This document shows, in pieces, positions 52,748 to 61,417 of a stretch of 64,000 nt of DNA. Source of the stretch: Algoriphagus aquaeductus (GTDB lineage Bacteria > Bacteroidota > Bacteroidia > Cytophagales > Cyclobacteriaceae); contig NZ_QKTX01000019.1 in assembly GCF_003253485.1 (NCBI RefSeq), positions 1-64,000 on the forward strand, written 5' to 3'. A program made the position numbers and the translations under genes. The notes below the pieces were generated by a model that did not search any database, was not told the DNA's origin, and saw nothing but the letters and a program-made list of their open reading frames with translations. Within the stretch, counting starts at the first letter, position 1. The number at the start of each line of letters is the position of its first letter.

Positions 52748-54076
52748 TCATATCCATTCTTCCTCCACAAATCGGATTTGGTGCTTTTCCAACTCATTCA
52801 GAATAGGCTCATAAATCTCCGGCACGACCGGTAGACATAATCCTTTACTCTTTATTTTCCCCTCCAAAAACAAATCCACTGCGATCGCCAATGGCAGTCC
52901 CACGGTTTTTGCCATGGCTGTGTAGCGAGAGTCTTTGCCGATTTCCACCAGGCTGGAGGTGACTTTCTTTATTCCAGAAGCGGTTTTGATCTGCAACTGA
53001 TGCTGCATCACGATCATGTCCCTATCCTCCGGTAGCAACTGCCAATCTTTTTCCAAGATCGCCTGAAGGATCTGAGCCGGACTCCCCTCACCTCGAGGCA
53101 GTGGTCGATGTTCAAAAAATCCCAACCATTGGAGCTTTTCAAACATGGAAAAATCCAAGTCAGGTATTTCTTCGGCGAGTTTTTCCTCCACAGTCAAGGT
53201 GTCGGACCAAGGCAAAAACGCATTCAAAAACTGTCTGTAGGTGCTTCCCCCAGGAAACTTCATCAGAAAGCTGTCATCGGTCATCCCTAGCTGGACAAAA
53301 ACATCCCAAGCTTTGCAGAAGCCTGCTCTTCTTAAGGTACCCCTGAGAAGCGTAGGAATATTTTCAAGATGATACACATGGCGATAGCTCAGCGAATCCC
53401 GGTTAGGATACCCGTCAAATTCCCCCAATCCGGGAAACTTGATGGTTTCGACACGTCTGAAAAGCCGATGGTAAGGCACATATTTCAGTTCCCCATTTTC
53501 AATAAACCGGGAAGTGCCTTGCCCTGCCAAAACGACATTTCTGGGATTCCAGGTGAATTTGTATTTCCAGGGATTGTCCTCACTTTCTGGTGCCAGCAGG
53601 CCTCCGCAGTAGGATTTAAAGGAAAGAATATCTTCCCCCTTGGATCGGGCTGTATCAATGATCTTCATGGCAGACATGTGATCGATCCCTGGATCAAGGC
53701 CACATTCATTCAGGAAAAAAAGTCCCCTTTTCTCAATTTCAGGGGCCATTTCCCGTAGCGCATCACTTTCGTAGGAAGCAGTAAAAAAATGTTTTCCCAA
53801 ATCAAGACTGTCCTTCGCAACGACCGGATGCATCATTGCCGGAAGCATGGAAATGACCACATCTGCCTTTGCAATCAGGTTCCTTCTGGATTGGGGATTT
53901 TCCAGATCCATTTCTTCAACCTCGGTTTGGGGACGATCTTTCAACTTGGACTTGGCCAGATTGGGATCTAAGTCAGCCAAGAGAAGTTTTCTGCCTTTTT
54001 CCACACAGGAATCTGCCAAATAATCAATCAGATAAGTCGACGACTTTCCTGCTCCCAGGATCAAAATGGTTTTCAT
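52748..54076 (-). CDS. saccharopine dehydrogenase family protein
   Basis: The 442-aa protein has the Rossmann motif ILGAGKSSTYLIDYLAD, VVISMLPAMMHPVVAK, and NECGLDPGIDHMSAM, all typical of saccharopine dehydrogenase (glutamate-forming) or homospermidine/carboxynorspermidine-type reductases. The Bacteroidota type resembles LYS9. In lysine metabolism it would make or break saccharopine; the lack of other lysine genes nearby leaves the role open. Confidence 0.85.
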   Translation of the reverse strand: MKTILILGAGKSSTYLIDYLADSCVEKGRKLLLADLDPNLAKSKLKDRPQTEVEEMDLENPQSRRNLIAKADVVISMLPAMMHPVVAKDSLDLGKHFFTASYESDALREMAPEIEKRGLFFLNECGLDPGIDHMSAMKIIDTARSKGEDILSFKSYCGGLLAPESEDNPWKYKFTWNPRNVVLAGQGTSRFIENGELKYVPYHRLFRRVETIKFPGLGEFDGYPNRDSLSYRHVYHLENIPTLLRGTLRRAGFCKAWDVFVQLGMTDDSFLMKFPGGSTYRQFLNAFLPWSDTLTVEEKLAEEIPDLDFSMFEKLQWLGFFEHRPLPRGEGSPAQILQAILEKDWQLLPEDRDMIVMQHQLQIKTASGIKKVTSSLVEIGKDSRYTAMAKTVGLPLAIAVDLFLEGKIKSKGLCLPVVPEIYEPILNELEKHQIRFVEEEWI

Positions 54077-54198
54077 GCACTTGGGTTTATGTAGCTAAAT
54101 TGCCCATATTTTTTGGTGGTGAAAAGTCAATTTCCAAAGAATTAAGGAACATTTGCGTACTTTGACCGTTAGGTTTTTCCCAATCTGATCAATCGCCC

Positions 54199-54678
54199 GT
54201 GAAAAAAGTAAACTATACCGCTGAAATCGAAGAACTCCAACCCGGGGAACTAAACCTGATCGAACAAACCCTGATCGACCGTGCAAAGGCAGTTTCGAAA
54301 CACGCCTATGCACCTTACTCCAATTTCTATGTTGGTGCTGCCTTATTGTTGGCAAATGGGGAGATCCTTCAGTCTTCCAATCAGGAAAATGTCAGTTTTC
54401 CGGCCGGTACTTGTGCCGAACGACTGTTACTTGGGTATGCAGGCGCCAATTTTCCGGATCAAGCGCCTGAAATGATTGCTATCGTAGCCCATCGCGGAGG
54501 GGACGAAAGATGGGCAGGGGTGGCACCTTGTGGAATCTGCAGACAAAACATCAATGAAGTGGAAAACCGGTTTTCCAAGCCCATTACCCTCTTGATCCTC
54601 TGTGCCAATGGGAATGTGATCCGTATTCACGGCATCTCCAACTTACTCCCTTTGAAATTTGACGACCTCAACACCTAA
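54199..54678 (+). CDS. cdd: cytidine deaminase
   Basis: The 159-aa protein has the zinc/catalytic motif TCAERLLL (Cys and Glu) and PCGICRQ (two further zinc cysteines) of a homotetrameric cytidine deaminase. It converts cytidine and deoxycytidine to uridine and deoxyuridine in pyrimidine salvage. GTG at 54199 is the start because KVNYTAEIEELQPGELN follows. TACTTTG at 54156-54163 is a candidate -7 element. The esterase gene starts directly after its stop. Confidence 0.95.
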   Translation: MKKVNYTAEIEELQPGELNLIEQTLIDRAKAVSKHAYAPYSNFYVGAALLLANGEILQSSNQENVSFPAGTCAERLLLGYAGANFPDQAPEMIAIVAHRGGDERWAGVAPCGICRQNINEVENRFSKPITLLILCANGNVIRIHGISNLLPLKFDDLNT

Positions 54679-55326
54679 GTGAAACGCTCCCTGATTTTTG
54701 AATACGAGGCACACTTTGCTGTTTCTCACGAACCTTCCGGATATGAAACAGATATTTGGCTGGTCCTACATGGGTACGGGCAATTAGCTGAGTTTTTCAT
54801 TCGGAAGTTTCTCCCTTTTGACACCAAGGATAGGCTGGTAATTGCTCCAGAAGCAACCAATTACAGCTATCTCAAGGATTTTCAGGGAAGAGTAGGGGCC
54901 AATTGGATGACCAAGCACGAAAGGGAAGTAGCCATTGCCAACAATCATCGGTACTTGAATCTCCTGATGGAAGAAATCCTGAAAAACTTTAAAAATCTTC
55001 CAAAAATCCATGTCCTGGGATTTTCACAAGGTGCAGCTACTGCGAGTCGATGGGCAAGTCAGTGGTCAGGCCAAGTGGATACCCTGGTCCTCTGGGCCGG
55101 AGGTTTTGCCCACGATTTATCCTTAGATTTGAGTAAGGAAAAGTTTGAAAAAACCCACCTGATTTTAGCCTATGGGGAGCAGGATGAATTCATCAAGGAT
55201 GAGCACCTTCTTCAGCAAAACGAGTGGATTAAGGCTCTCGGCAAGTCATTGATCACTTGTAGCTTTCAGGGTGGGCACGAATTAGAACCCCAAGCGCTGG
55301 AAAAAATCATAAATCTTGAATTATAG
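54679..55326 (+). CDS. alpha/beta hydrolase (carboxylesterase/phospholipase type)
   Basis: The 215-aa protein starts with GTG directly after the cdd stop codon. It has the nucleophile elbow GFSQG (Ser), an oxyanion HGYGQ motif, an Asp in AYGEQDEFI and His in FQGGHELE, giving a complete catalytic triad. This is the small carboxylesterase/acyl-protein thioesterase family. It is cotranscribed with cdd; no functional link is obvious. Confidence 0.85.
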   Translation: MKRSLIFEYEAHFAVSHEPSGYETDIWLVLHGYGQLAEFFIRKFLPFDTKDRLVIAPEATNYSYLKDFQGRVGANWMTKHEREVAIANNHRYLNLLMEEILKNFKNLPKIHVLGFSQGAATASRWASQWSGQVDTLVLWAGGFAHDLSLDLSKEKFEKTHLILAYGEQDEFIKDEHLLQQNEWIKALGKSLITCSFQGGHELEPQALEKIINLEL

Positions 55327-55416
55327 GCTAATTTTTGGCCTTGACATTGCTATGTTTAAAACAATTTGATGAAATTTCAACTTTCACTATTTTTCCAAAA
55401 ATCTTGAAACCATCCC

Positions 55417-55854
55417 ATGCTTTTGCTTACTGAAAAAGAGGTAGATTTCATCGCCTCCCAATTGCTCAAGGGTAATGTCTGTTTTTACCAAATTGACAAG
55501 AAAAAGATTCATCATATGCCGGATGATGAAGATTATTTCAACTATGATCTGACCGAAGAGGAAGAGGACATTCTCGACGAAATTGAAGATCAGCCTGAAA
55601 ACTTCGCCGAGTTTACCAAAATGGAACCTGCTCAAGAGCATTCCATGATGCAGGATTTCATTGACCGTAAAATAAAGGAAAAGAATCTCGCGGAAGATTT
55701 AGTCAATGCACTGAGCAAACCTAAAGCTGCCACCGGGTTTAAGTTTTTGATCGATGAATCCAAGTACAAAAATGAGTGGATTGAATACCGAAATGGGAAA
55801 TACCACGATTGGGTCAAAGAACAAGTGGACTCGTTCAACTACGCAGAAGATTGA
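55417..55854 (+). CDS. UPF0158 family protein
   Basis: The 145-aa protein is rich in acidic residues (EEEEDILDEIEDQPEN) and has the typical UPF0158 features: MQDFIDR and a C-terminal KAATGFKFLIDESKYKNEWI. The family is uncharacterised, and the product is probably a soluble cytosolic protein. A terminator at 55861 follows the stop at once. Confidence 0.78.
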   Translation: MLLLTEKEVDFIASQLLKGNVCFYQIDKKKIHHMPDDEDYFNYDLTEEEEDILDEIEDQPENFAEFTKMEPAQEHSMMQDFIDRKIKEKNLAEDLVNALSKPKAATGFKFLIDESKYKNEWIEYRNGKYHDWVKEQVDSFNYAED

Positions 55855-55860
55855 TCTCAA

Positions 55861-55896
55861 GCCGTCCGGAAAGAATTCCGGACGGCTTTTTCTTTT
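55861..55896 (+). terminator. rho-independent terminator
   Basis: GCCGTCCGGAA and TTCCGGACGGC form an 11-bp perfect stem with loop AGAA, followed by TTTTTCTTTT, 7 bp after the UPF0158 gene stop. Confidence 0.95.
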
Positions 55897-55920
55897 CATT
55901 CCTTTGGGCTAGTTTTCAGC

Positions 55921-56403
55921 ATGGCAAGTTATACGCTCAGAAATCAACTTCTTCCCGGCGATCTCAGTCAGGTAGCACTACTCCATGCGACCATTTATTA
56001 TGAGGAACAGGGCTTCGGAATGGGATTCGAAACCTATGTGATGGAGAGCTTGGTGGAATTTTACCGACAATATGATCCTCAGCAGGACAAAGTCTGGATC
56101 GTGGAGGGAAATGGCAGAATCGTCGGATTTTTGTTGTTGATGCATCGTCCCAATTTTCAGGCACAACTCCGGTATTTTATTTTGGATAAAGCCTATCGTG
56201 GCCTTGGTATCGGCAAAAAATTGATGCAGGAATGGATGGATTTTTATCGGGAAAAAGGGTATAAAGGTGCCTATCTTTATACTACCTCAGGCTTGGACTC
56301 GGCAGCCCACCTTTATGAAAGTATGGGTTTTCAAAAAGCCTCCGAGAAAGCTTCCGAGGACTTTGGCGTACCCCTTTATGAAATCCGATATGAACTTTAC
56401 TAA
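55921..56403 (+). CDS. GNAT family N-acetyltransferase
   Basis: The 160-aa protein has the acetyl-CoA-binding loop in AYRGLGIGKKLMQEWMDFYR (R/Q-x-x-G-x-G/A form) and the later segment AAHLYESMGFQKA, the hallmarks of GNAT enzymes. The N-terminal GDLSQVALLHATIYYEEQGFG part is found in amino-acid or peptide acetyltransferases, but the acceptor is unknown. The stop lies inside the start region of the M1 gene, with a 14-bp overlap if ATG 56390 is used. Confidence 0.85.
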   Translation: MASYTLRNQLLPGDLSQVALLHATIYYEEQGFGMGFETYVMESLVEFYRQYDPQQDKVWIVEGNGRIVGFLLLMHRPNFQAQLRYFILDKAYRGLGIGKKLMQEWMDFYREKGYKGAYLYTTSGLDSAAHLYESMGFQKASEKASEDFGVPLYEIRYELY

Positions 56404-57988
56404 GACTTTAGCCATGCGAATCATCTCTTTTCTGGCCATTTTCATCAGCAGTTGTACAGGTGCTTTTGCACAAAATTGGGATTGGGGAGGCCCAATCGAT
56501 CCACTTCAGGCAAAGATGAAAATCCGGCATTATCGCCTGGAACTGGAGCTCCTTCCAGAAACTCAAAGTATTCAGGGTTCCAATACGATCACCTTTTCGG
56601 CAGAAGAAAAACTCGACACGCTCCGATTCCAGCTGATCAATGAATATGAAATCAGCAAAGTCCTGATGGATGGCAAAGAGGTGAAATTCACCCATGAAAA
56701 GGATCTGTTGGACATCATTCCTGTAGATTGTACCTGCGATCAGGTCCAAATCTTTTACGGTGGAAAAAACCCCATCGCACAGAATCCGCCTTGGACCGGT
56801 GGGTTCACCTGGGAAAAAGACCTTTTGGACAATCACTGGATGGGGCTCTCTTCCCAAGGTGAAGGGGGGAAAATATTTATGCCGGCTCTCGACCATCCCT
56901 CGAGCGAACCGAGCGAAGGAGTGGATCTGATTTTCACAGCACCCAAGCCCTATTTTGTCGCTTCCAATGGCCGACTCATCGAAAGTCAGGAAGTAGGCCA
57001 AAAAATGAGGTATCACTGGCAAACCGGCTATCCGATCAGCAACTACAACATCAACTTCACCCTTGGGATTTTCCACGAGGAAAAATTGGATTTCACTTCC
57101 GTTTCAGGAGAAGTAATTCCTATGCAGGTTTGGGTTTTACAAGAAAATCGCGCCAAAGTGAAAGAGCTTTTGGAACTTCTGAAGATCAGCACCGAAACCC
57201 AAGAAAAATACTTCGGCCCTTTCCCTTTTTCTGAGGATAAAATCGCCGTAGTCGAGACGCCTTACCTGGGCATGGAGCATCAGACCATCAATGCCTATGG
57301 CAACAATTTTCAGTTTGTCCCGATGGGAAAAGTGAAGTACGATTGGCTGCTGCATCATGAACTGGGACACGAATGGTGGGGAAATAAGGTGACGGTCTCC
57401 GACTGGGCAGATATGTGGATTCATGAAGGATTGACCGCGTATGGAGATTGGCTATTCTTTTGGGAACATGGCGGTCCCGAGGCCTATTTTGCCAAGGTTA
57501 AAGCTGAGTCGAGAAATGTACCCCACGCCAAACCTGTCGTCAGTCCACCCAATTCGACCGAGGAGGAAGCATATCATCCGGAGATTTATACCAAAGGGGC
57601 TTTGGTCATTCATGCCTTGCGGGGAGTTTTGGGCGACGAGCTCTTTTTCCCTGCCATCAAAGCCTTTGTCATGGATGAGCGATTTACCTATCTCAATCAA
57701 GTCACCACCCGGGATTTTACCGATTTTATTCAGAGTTACACCGGAAAGGATTTGAAGGGATTTTTCGACCTGTATCTCTACACCACTTCCATCCCCAAAC
57801 TGAAAGTGAGTAAAAAAGGAAAAGAAGGCTATGTAATTTCTCTTCAGGGGATTGATTTTGAAATGCCCTTAGAAATTGAAACTTCCGAAGGAGTGCAGCG
57901 AGCCCCCGTCGGAAAAAAAGGAATTGAGGTCAAAAGCAAAACCCCTCCTGTGGTAGATCCCCAGGGTTGGCTGATGCTCAGTAGATGA
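56390..57988 (+). CDS. M1 family metallopeptidase, exported
   Basis: From ATG 56390 (56414 is the other likely start) the protein is about 532 aa. The signal peptide is MRIISFLAIFISSCTGAFAQ. The catalytic region has GMEHQTINAYG in place of GAMEN and HELGHEWWGNK with the third zinc ligand Glu in WIHEGL, 18 residues on, the exact HEXXH-x18-E pattern of M1. It is short for M1 peptidases (usually 600-900 aa) because it lacks the C-terminal helical domain. It removes N-terminal amino acids from peptides, probably in the periplasm. It abuts the convergent gene at 57989 with no gap. Confidence 0.9.
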   Translation: MNFTKTLAMRIISFLAIFISSCTGAFAQNWDWGGPIDPLQAKMKIRHYRLELELLPETQSIQGSNTITFSAEEKLDTLRFQLINEYEISKVLMDGKEVKFTHEKDLLDIIPVDCTCDQVQIFYGGKNPIAQNPPWTGGFTWEKDLLDNHWMGLSSQGEGGKIFMPALDHPSSEPSEGVDLIFTAPKPYFVASNGRLIESQEVGQKMRYHWQTGYPISNYNINFTLGIFHEEKLDFTSVSGEVIPMQVWVLQENRAKVKELLELLKISTETQEKYFGPFPFSEDKIAVVETPYLGMEHQTINAYGNNFQFVPMGKVKYDWLLHHELGHEWWGNKVTVSDWADMWIHEGLTAYGDWLFFWEHGGPEAYFAKVKAESRNVPHAKPVVSPPNSTEEEAYHPEIYTKGALVIHALRGVLGDELFFPAIKAFVMDERFTYLNQVTTRDFTDFIQSYTGKDLKGFFDLYLYTTSIPKLKVSKKGKEGYVISLQGIDFEMPLEIETSEGVQRAPVGKKGIEVKSKTPPVVDPQGWLMLSR

Positions 57989-58495
57989 TTATTGAATGGG
58001 TATTTTGAAAGAAAAAATCGGCTGATCGATCCTATTTTCTTCAAAATAGACAGGATCGGATGTGCCTCCTCCAAAATTGTAGAGGTCAATCGCCTCACGA
58101 GTAAGATTCCTTGCTTCGCGTCGGTACACACCAGAAACTATACCTACTACAAAACCGCCGATCATCAAAGGCCAAGCAAGACGACTAAGGGAGGAAGATT
58201 GCTGCCGGGGAGCAACGACCAACACAGACGTACCCAAAAACAAGCCCATATCCACCAAGGAGAGGGCGTCGTTTACATTCTGCTTTGCCAGTGCCTTTTC
58301 ATACCTAGCCAACGCTTCGGGGTCACTTTGGAGAAGGGTAATTAGCTCGCTTTTTCGAAGTCGCTTTGGCCCATCCAACACATCGATTTTTTGGGTAAGT
58401 AAATTTTGCCTCACATCCACTCTCAAAAATGGCTTTTCCTGTGCATTGGAAAAAGAATAAATACCAACCAGCAGAAACACAAAAAGAAATTTCAT
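57989..58495 (-). CDS. small exported/membrane protein (paralogue A)
   Basis: The 168-aa protein has a signal peptide (MKFLFVFLLVGIYSFSNAQ) and two possible membrane segments in the middle (LGTSVLVVA; WPLMIGGFVVGIVSGVY). Its layout (signal peptide, a set of charged repeats, hydrophobic middle, aromatic tail) is similar to the gene upstream at 58499. No family is recognised. The stop abuts the M1 stop. Confidence 0.65.
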   Translation of the reverse strand: MKFLFVFLLVGIYSFSNAQEKPFLRVDVRQNLLTQKIDVLDGPKRLRKSELITLLQSDPEALARYEKALAKQNVNDALSLVDMGLFLGTSVLVVAPRQQSSSLSRLAWPLMIGGFVVGIVSGVYRREARNLTREAIDLYNFGGGTSDPVYFEENRIDQPIFSFKIPIQ

Positions 58496-58498
58496 GAT

Positions 58499-58990
58499 TT
58501 AAAAGTTTAAGATGATTCCGGGACCTGAAGGAGAAAAAGAAAAACTTACCTCCGAAGGATTGGCCCGATTGGTTACTTGATAATTGTATCGATAGATCGA
58601 ATTATTCACCCGATTGTATCCCTTCCTTCTAAACGCTTGACCAACTGGAGCTAAAATCAACCCCATAAAAGAGGTAACCAAGGGTACTTTCCATGAATTG
58701 GGCTCATCGATATTTCCTAAGTAATAACCCAAGCCGACCGTTGGAACTACGAAACTGACCAACTTTAAAGTAGTGCCGATTCTCATTTGGGTCATTCCCT
58801 CATCAAAATCCTTCTGTTCCAATGGAAAATCTTTCATCAATTGATAGACTGTTGGCCGGGACACTTTCTCCTCTCCAATACTGAAAACCGGAATATTAAA
58901 AAAATTGTCCTTAAAGCGGATTTCCTTCAATACTTGTCCAAAAGATTGGAATGACATTAGAAATGTGACCAATAAGAAAAGTGCTTTCAT
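58499..58990 (-). CDS. small exported/membrane protein (paralogue B)
   Basis: The 163-aa protein has a signal peptide (MKALFLLVTFLMSFQSFGQ) and hydrophobic segments in the middle (LKLVSFVVPTVGLGYYLG; VTSFMGLILAPVGQAFRRKG). The region REARNLTREAIDLYNFG of its downstream neighbour corresponds to FRRKGYNRVNNSIYRYNYQ here, suggesting a common origin. Function unknown; the pair is cotranscribed (3-bp gap). Confidence 0.65.
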   Translation of the reverse strand: MKALFLLVTFLMSFQSFGQVLKEIRFKDNFFNIPVFSIGEEKVSRPTVYQLMKDFPLEQKDFDEGMTQMRIGTTLKLVSFVVPTVGLGYYLGNIDEPNSWKVPLVTSFMGLILAPVGQAFRRKGYNRVNNSIYRYNYQVTNRANPSEVSFSFSPSGPGIILNF

Positions 58991-59075
58991 AAAAATGAGA
59001 TTTTCCGAATATAACGAAATGGAAAAGAGTCTGTTGCTTTTCTCTAGTTGTCAGTCTGAAAAACTGTTCATTCCC

Positions 59076-59110
59076 AAAAAAATAAAAGCCCCGAATTGCT
59101 CCGGGGCTTT
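59076..59110 (-). terminator. terminator of metK
   Basis: AAAGCCCCG (59085-59093) pairs with CGGGGCTTT (59102-59110); on the minus strand it is followed by TATTTTTTT, a few bases past the metK stop. Confidence 0.9.
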
Positions 59111-59115
59111 GGTAA

Positions 59116-60369
59116 TTAAAGGCCAAATTCAGCCTTGATTTTATCAACAAAGTCGAGTTTTTCCCAGGTGAAAAGCTCCACTTCTTTGGTTACTGCTTCC
59201 CGGTAGGGAGAATAGAAAGTCTTGCGGACGATTTCATTTTTTCTGCCCATATGACCATAGGCCGCGGTCTCCTCATAGATCGGATTTCTGAGCTTGAGTC
59301 GCTGCTCGATCGCATAGGGACGCATATCAAAGATGGCCTCCACTTTCTTGGCGATTTCTCCGTCTGTCAGGTTTACTTTGGCAGTGCCATAGGTATTGAT
59401 GTATATCCCCATCGGCTTAGCTACACCGATTGCATAGGAAACTTGAACCAAGATCTCATCGGCCACGCCCGCTGCCACCATGTTTTTGGCAATGTGACGG
59501 GTAGCATAGGCTGCTGAGCGGTCCACTTTGGATGGATCTTTTCCTGAAAAAGCACCCCCACCGTGAGCACCTTTTCCACCATAAGTATCCACGATGATTT
59601 TTCTTCCGGTCAATCCGGTATCGCCATGAGGTCCACCGATTACAAACTTCCCGGTTGGGTTGATGTGGTAGGTGATTTGGTCAGTGAAAAGCTTCTGAAG
59701 CTCGGGCTTAAGCTTGGCTTTGACTCTTGGAATCAAAATATTGATGATATCAGACTTGATTTTTGCCAGCATCGCTTCTTCCGCGTCGAAGTCATCATGC
59801 TGCGTAGAAACTACAATGGCATCAATACGCTGAGGCACGTTATCGTCACTATACTCGATGGTCACTTGAGACTTGGAATCCGGACGGAGGTAGGTGATGT
59901 CCTTATTTTCTCTGCGGAGGGCGGCCAATTCGCGCAGGATCATGTGAGACAGATCCAAAGCCAATGGCATATAATTTTCGGTTTCATTGGTGGCATAGCC
60001 AAACATCATCCCTTGGTCACCGGCACCTTGCTCCTCTGGATTTTTTCGCTCTACACCCTGATTAATATCAGCACTCTGCTCATGTATTGCTGAAAGTACT
60101 CCGCAGGAATTGCCTTCAAACATGTATTCACTTTTGGTATAGCCAATTCGGTTGATCACGTCACGGGCGATCTTCTGCACGTCGAGGTAAATATCGGATT
60201 TCACTTCACCCGCCAAGACTACCTGTCCGGTGGTCACGAGTGTTTCGCAGGCTACTTTGGAATTGGGATCGAAAGCCAAAAAATTATCGATCAGGGCGTC
60301 AGAGATTTGGTCAGCGATTTTGTCAGGATGACCCTCAGACACTGACTCTGAGGTGAATAAATATGCCAT
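59116..60369 (-). CDS. metK: S-adenosylmethionine synthetase
   Basis: The 417-aa protein has the N-terminal FTSESVSEGHPDKIADQISD, the P-loop-like GGKGAHGGGAFSGKDPSKVD, and DQGMMFGYATNE, the signature sequences of MetK. It makes SAM from methionine and ATP, the methyl donor for RlmN, the CMAS enzyme and TrmN6-like enzymes in this window. It is a single-gene unit with promoter and terminator. The upstream region shows no SAM riboswitch that I recognise. Confidence 0.98.
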   Translation of the reverse strand: MAYLFTSESVSEGHPDKIADQISDALIDNFLAFDPNSKVACETLVTTGQVVLAGEVKSDIYLDVQKIARDVINRIGYTKSEYMFEGNSCGVLSAIHEQSADINQGVERKNPEEQGAGDQGMMFGYATNETENYMPLALDLSHMILRELAALRRENKDITYLRPDSKSQVTIEYSDDNVPQRIDAIVVSTQHDDFDAEEAMLAKIKSDIINILIPRVKAKLKPELQKLFTDQITYHINPTGKFVIGGPHGDTGLTGRKIIVDTYGGKGAHGGGAFSGKDPSKVDRSAAYATRHIAKNMVAAGVADEILVQVSYAIGVAKPMGIYINTYGTAKVNLTDGEIAKKVEAIFDMRPYAIEQRLKLRNPIYEETAAYGHMGRKNEIVRKTFYSPYREAVTKEVELFTWEKLDFVDKIKAEFGL

Positions 60370-60402
60370 AAATTAGATAATTGATGCGTTTTTAAGGAAG
60401 CC

Positions 60403-60410
60403 CAAAATTA
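60403..60410 (-). promoter_or_regulatory. -7 element of metK
   Basis: On the minus strand this reads TAATTTTG, matching TAnnTTTG, 34 bp upstream of the metK ATG. The -33 TTG is not obvious at the ideal spacing. Confidence 0.45.
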
Positions 60411-60580
60411 CAGGAACTCAGGGAAATAAAAAACCGGAAAAGGGACTTCAGCCATATACTTCGAGGTTCGGTTATTCGTTTTAAAAATTAATTTCTATTG
60501 TGAAACTGGTTGATAAATAATGAATTGGTAGTACTTTAAGGAATTCAGTTGTCTTCTATGGGTAACCTTTTCCACCGAAA

Positions 60581-61222
60581 ATGAAAATCAAGATCACTTC
60601 CTTCACCATGAAAGCCGCTTTTTTCCTCTTCCCGATCTTGCTTTTTCTCGCTTCCTGCGAGACGGCATTCGAACTACCCGAGGAGGAACTACCAGCTCCG
60701 ATTGTAAAGGAAATTCGGTGTAATCCAAAAGACATTTGCTGTTTTGACTTGAAGGATAAAATTGGTTCCTATAACCTGACTTCAAAATGGGAGTTTGTGG
60801 CTTTTCAAGCTGAAAAAGGTTCTTCTTTTGACAATCTGACCTGTTTGGCTAGAACAGCAAGGTTTACGCTCAGTGGTGAGGATTATGAAAATGTCTTTAA
60901 AATTACCCTTCAACTTGGAGGAAAATCATCTCCTTTAATTGGATGTGAAGATTTGCTTGCATTCAGTTTCCGTTCGTTTGACCATCAGATTGATGGCTGT
61001 TATGAGGCTGATTCGGAAGAAAATCTGAGGATTGATTTTTCTCCAGAAAATGTGGTTTATGATCCTGGAATTGGGAATAAGACATTTCCCATCTTAGAAT
61101 TTGAGAATAAAATCAAGAACAGTTTATTGGCGGTCGAGTCCTACACCATCGAGTCCAATAAGCTTTACCTGTATATGAAAGACCAAAAAAATCCAATGGT
61201 ATTTTTGGCTCTCGAGGAATAG
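60581..61222 (+). CDS. lipoprotein of unknown function
   Basis: The 213-aa protein has a lipobox (LFLASCETA) in a signal peptide; the likely start is ATG 60581, though ATG 60608 is also possible. The mature part begins with an acidic linker (ELPEEELPAPIVKEIR) and then a domain with WEFVAFQAEKGSSF and RIDFSPENVV that vaguely recalls META/HslJ-type folds. Six or so Cys residues (IRCNPKDICCFDL, LTCLART, IGCEDLL, DGCYEAD) could form disulphides. An inverted-repeat array begins 15 bp after its stop. Confidence 0.65.
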   Translation: MKIKITSFTMKAAFFLFPILLFLASCETAFELPEEELPAPIVKEIRCNPKDICCFDLKDKIGSYNLTSKWEFVAFQAEKGSSFDNLTCLARTARFTLSGEDYENVFKITLQLGGKSSPLIGCEDLLAFSFRSFDHQIDGCYEADSEENLRIDFSPENVVYDPGIGNKTFPILEFENKIKNSLLAVESYTIESNKLYLYMKDQKNPMVFLALEE

Positions 61223-61236
61223 TGAAATGGTGGAAA

Positions 61237-61300
61237 TCACATTTTATATTCCGAAAACGTGTAAAAAATCACATAATCGGAACTTAAGATGTGATTTTTG
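61237..61300. repeat. TCACAT/ATGTGA inverted-repeat array, distal copy
   Basis: TCACAT at 61237 and 61269 and ATGTGA at 61289 (its partner in the first unit is degenerate, ACGTGT at 61258) give the 32-bp two-hairpin pattern seen at 62748-62811, with a constant offset of 1511 bp. The shared stretch ATCACATAATCGGAACTTAA is identical in both copies. It lies between the lipoprotein stop and the ATPase 3' end, so the ATPase gene is bracketed by direct copies. Confidence 0.85.
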
Positions 61301-61417
61301 ATCAAGTCTATCAGAAATAATAAGTAACAAGATTACCAACCCTACTCCCAAATTACGACACACTAGTTATCAATTTCCAAAATCTTGCTCCCGTCCACTT
61401 GGTAACCGTGTGTCCTC

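Noticed and set aside
60370..60580. SAM riboswitch upstream of metK
   Set aside because: A normal promoter gives a leader of about 28 nt, too short for a SAM riboswitch, and no matching hairpin pattern is seen.
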